Source: Cellulophaga sp. BC115SP
Lineage (GTDB): Bacteria > Bacteroidota > Bacteroidia > Cytophagales > Spirosomataceae
Direction of reading: 5' to 3'
Assembly: GCF_009905545.1 (NCBI RefSeq)
Contig: NZ_JAAALB010000003.1
Coordinates: forward strand, 124,001-188,000
DNA length: 64,000 bases
The position numbers were made by a program, and so were the translations under genes. Position 1 is the stretch's first letter, and every line of letters starts with the position of its first letter. Below the pieces are notes generated by a model. The model searched no databases. It saw only the letters and a list, made by a program, of their open reading frames with translations, and was not told the DNA's origin. This document shows positions 63,638-64,000 of the stretch, piece by piece.

Positions 63638-64000
63638 ATGGCACAAGCTAAAAGAAAAGATAAAGCAAAAAAGAGAGTTGTGATTGTAGAGGCATTAGGC
63701 CAAGTACACATCAAAGCTTCTTTTAACAATATCATTATCTCTATCACTAATAGCCAAGGACAAGTTATCTCTTGGGCTTCAGCTGGTAAAATGGGCTTCA
63801 AAGGCTCTAAGAAAAACACTCCATACGCTGCTCAAACAGCGGCTAGCAACTGTGCTGCTGTAGCTGTTGAAGCTGGTATGAAGAAAGCTGAAGTTTTTGT
63901 TAAAGGTCCTGGTGCTGGTCGTGAATCAGCTATCAGAACTGTAGCAAATGCTGGTATTGAAGTTCTTTCTATCAAAGATATTACTCCACTACCTCACAAC
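63638..64000 (+). CDS. rpsK: 30S ribosomal protein S11 (partial, C-terminus beyond window)
   Basis: The first 121 residues of S11. It starts [25 protein letters not shown]. The [39 protein letters not shown]-type core and [13 protein letters not shown] are characteristic. The frame is open to the window edge; the family is about 129 residues, so roughly eight are missing. Confidence 0.97.
   Translation, partial: MAQAKRKDKAKKRVVIVEALGQVHIKASFNNIIISITNSQGQVISWASAGKMGFKGSKKNTPYAAQTAASNCAAVAVEAGMKKAEVFVKGPGAGRESAIRTVANAGIEVLSIKDITPLPHN

Noticed and set aside
1-64000. Transposase, integrase, phage gene, CRISPR array or defence operon
   Set aside because: No protein with transposase, integrase or Cas motifs, no regularly spaced direct repeats with unique spacers, and no restriction or toxin genes were recognised. 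The repeats found are palindromic and unevenly placed.
1-64000. tRNA or rRNA genes
   Set aside because: No cloverleaf with GGTTCGAATCC-like T arm or rRNA core sequence was seen by reading. A tRNAscan run would settle it.

Overview
The window is chromosomal DNA of a low-GC member of the Bacteroidota, most likely order Cytophagales. The evidence is: several TTG-N19/20-TAnnTTTG promoters (the class recognised by the Bacteroidota housekeeping sigma factor), A-rich rather than Shine-Dalgarno start contexts, an exported protein with a type IX secretion-like tail, two UvrA paralogues, DUF4783 and DUF4833 proteins, an IF-2 with a very long Asn/Lys/Pro-rich N-terminus, and cysteine-poor L36 and S14. 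No phage, transposase, CRISPR array, tRNA or rRNA was found; the only mobile-looking DNA is short non-coding palindromic repeats.

Layout. 1-9 kb: the 5' end of one uvrA (minus), a PyrR-like phosphoribosyltransferase, a DUF4783 protein, a YcxB-like membrane protein, a CNNM/CBS transporter, an MFS permease and a second complete uvrA. 9-21 kb: an outer-membrane-like pair, a large M16 peptidase, a histidine kinase/response regulator operon facing a divergent secreted protein, an alpha/beta hydrolase, DUF456 and endonuclease/exonuclease/phosphatase proteins, and rpmB. 21-33 kb: an orphan protein, a MoeB-rhodanese fusion, a GIN-domain protein, an ECF sigma factor, an exported TPR protein with a Ppx/GppA-like domain, an exported amidohydrolase, two envelope proteins, rimO and a DUF4833 protein. 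33-39 kb: a GNAT gene, then the rimP-nusA-infB operon behind a strong promoter and a terminator-like leader hairpin. 39-50 kb: OmpA-family protein, lipoprotein, L-2-hydroxyglutarate oxidase, a PhyH-family dioxygenase, ruvX, an S41 protease, a Crp-like regulator, YciI, a glycosyltransferase and a GMC oxidoreductase. 49.8-64 kb: a probable structured small RNA with its own promoter, then one long S10-spc-alpha ribosomal protein cluster from rplC to rpsK (cut by the window end), including secY, map, infA and the short genes rpmD and rpmJ.

Two non-coding patterns stand out. First, gene ends carry palindromic repeat families: family A (five copies of about 160-260 bp built around a bidirectional terminator hairpin) and family B (three copies of about 110 bp), plus unrelated long inverted repeats. 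Second, nearly every spacer of the ribosomal cluster holds its own hairpin. Three leaders of translation or transcription-machinery genes (rimP, rplE, rplR) share a hairpin with an almost identical nine-base loop on different stems.

The coding content is mostly housekeeping. The least ordinary proteins are the exported TPR-Ppx/GppA-like fusion, the second UvrA lacking half of its first zinc site, the MoeB-rhodanese fusion without zinc cysteines, the sorting-tail protein opposite the two-component system, and the neighbouring L-2-hydroxyglutarate oxidase and PhyH dioxygenase.
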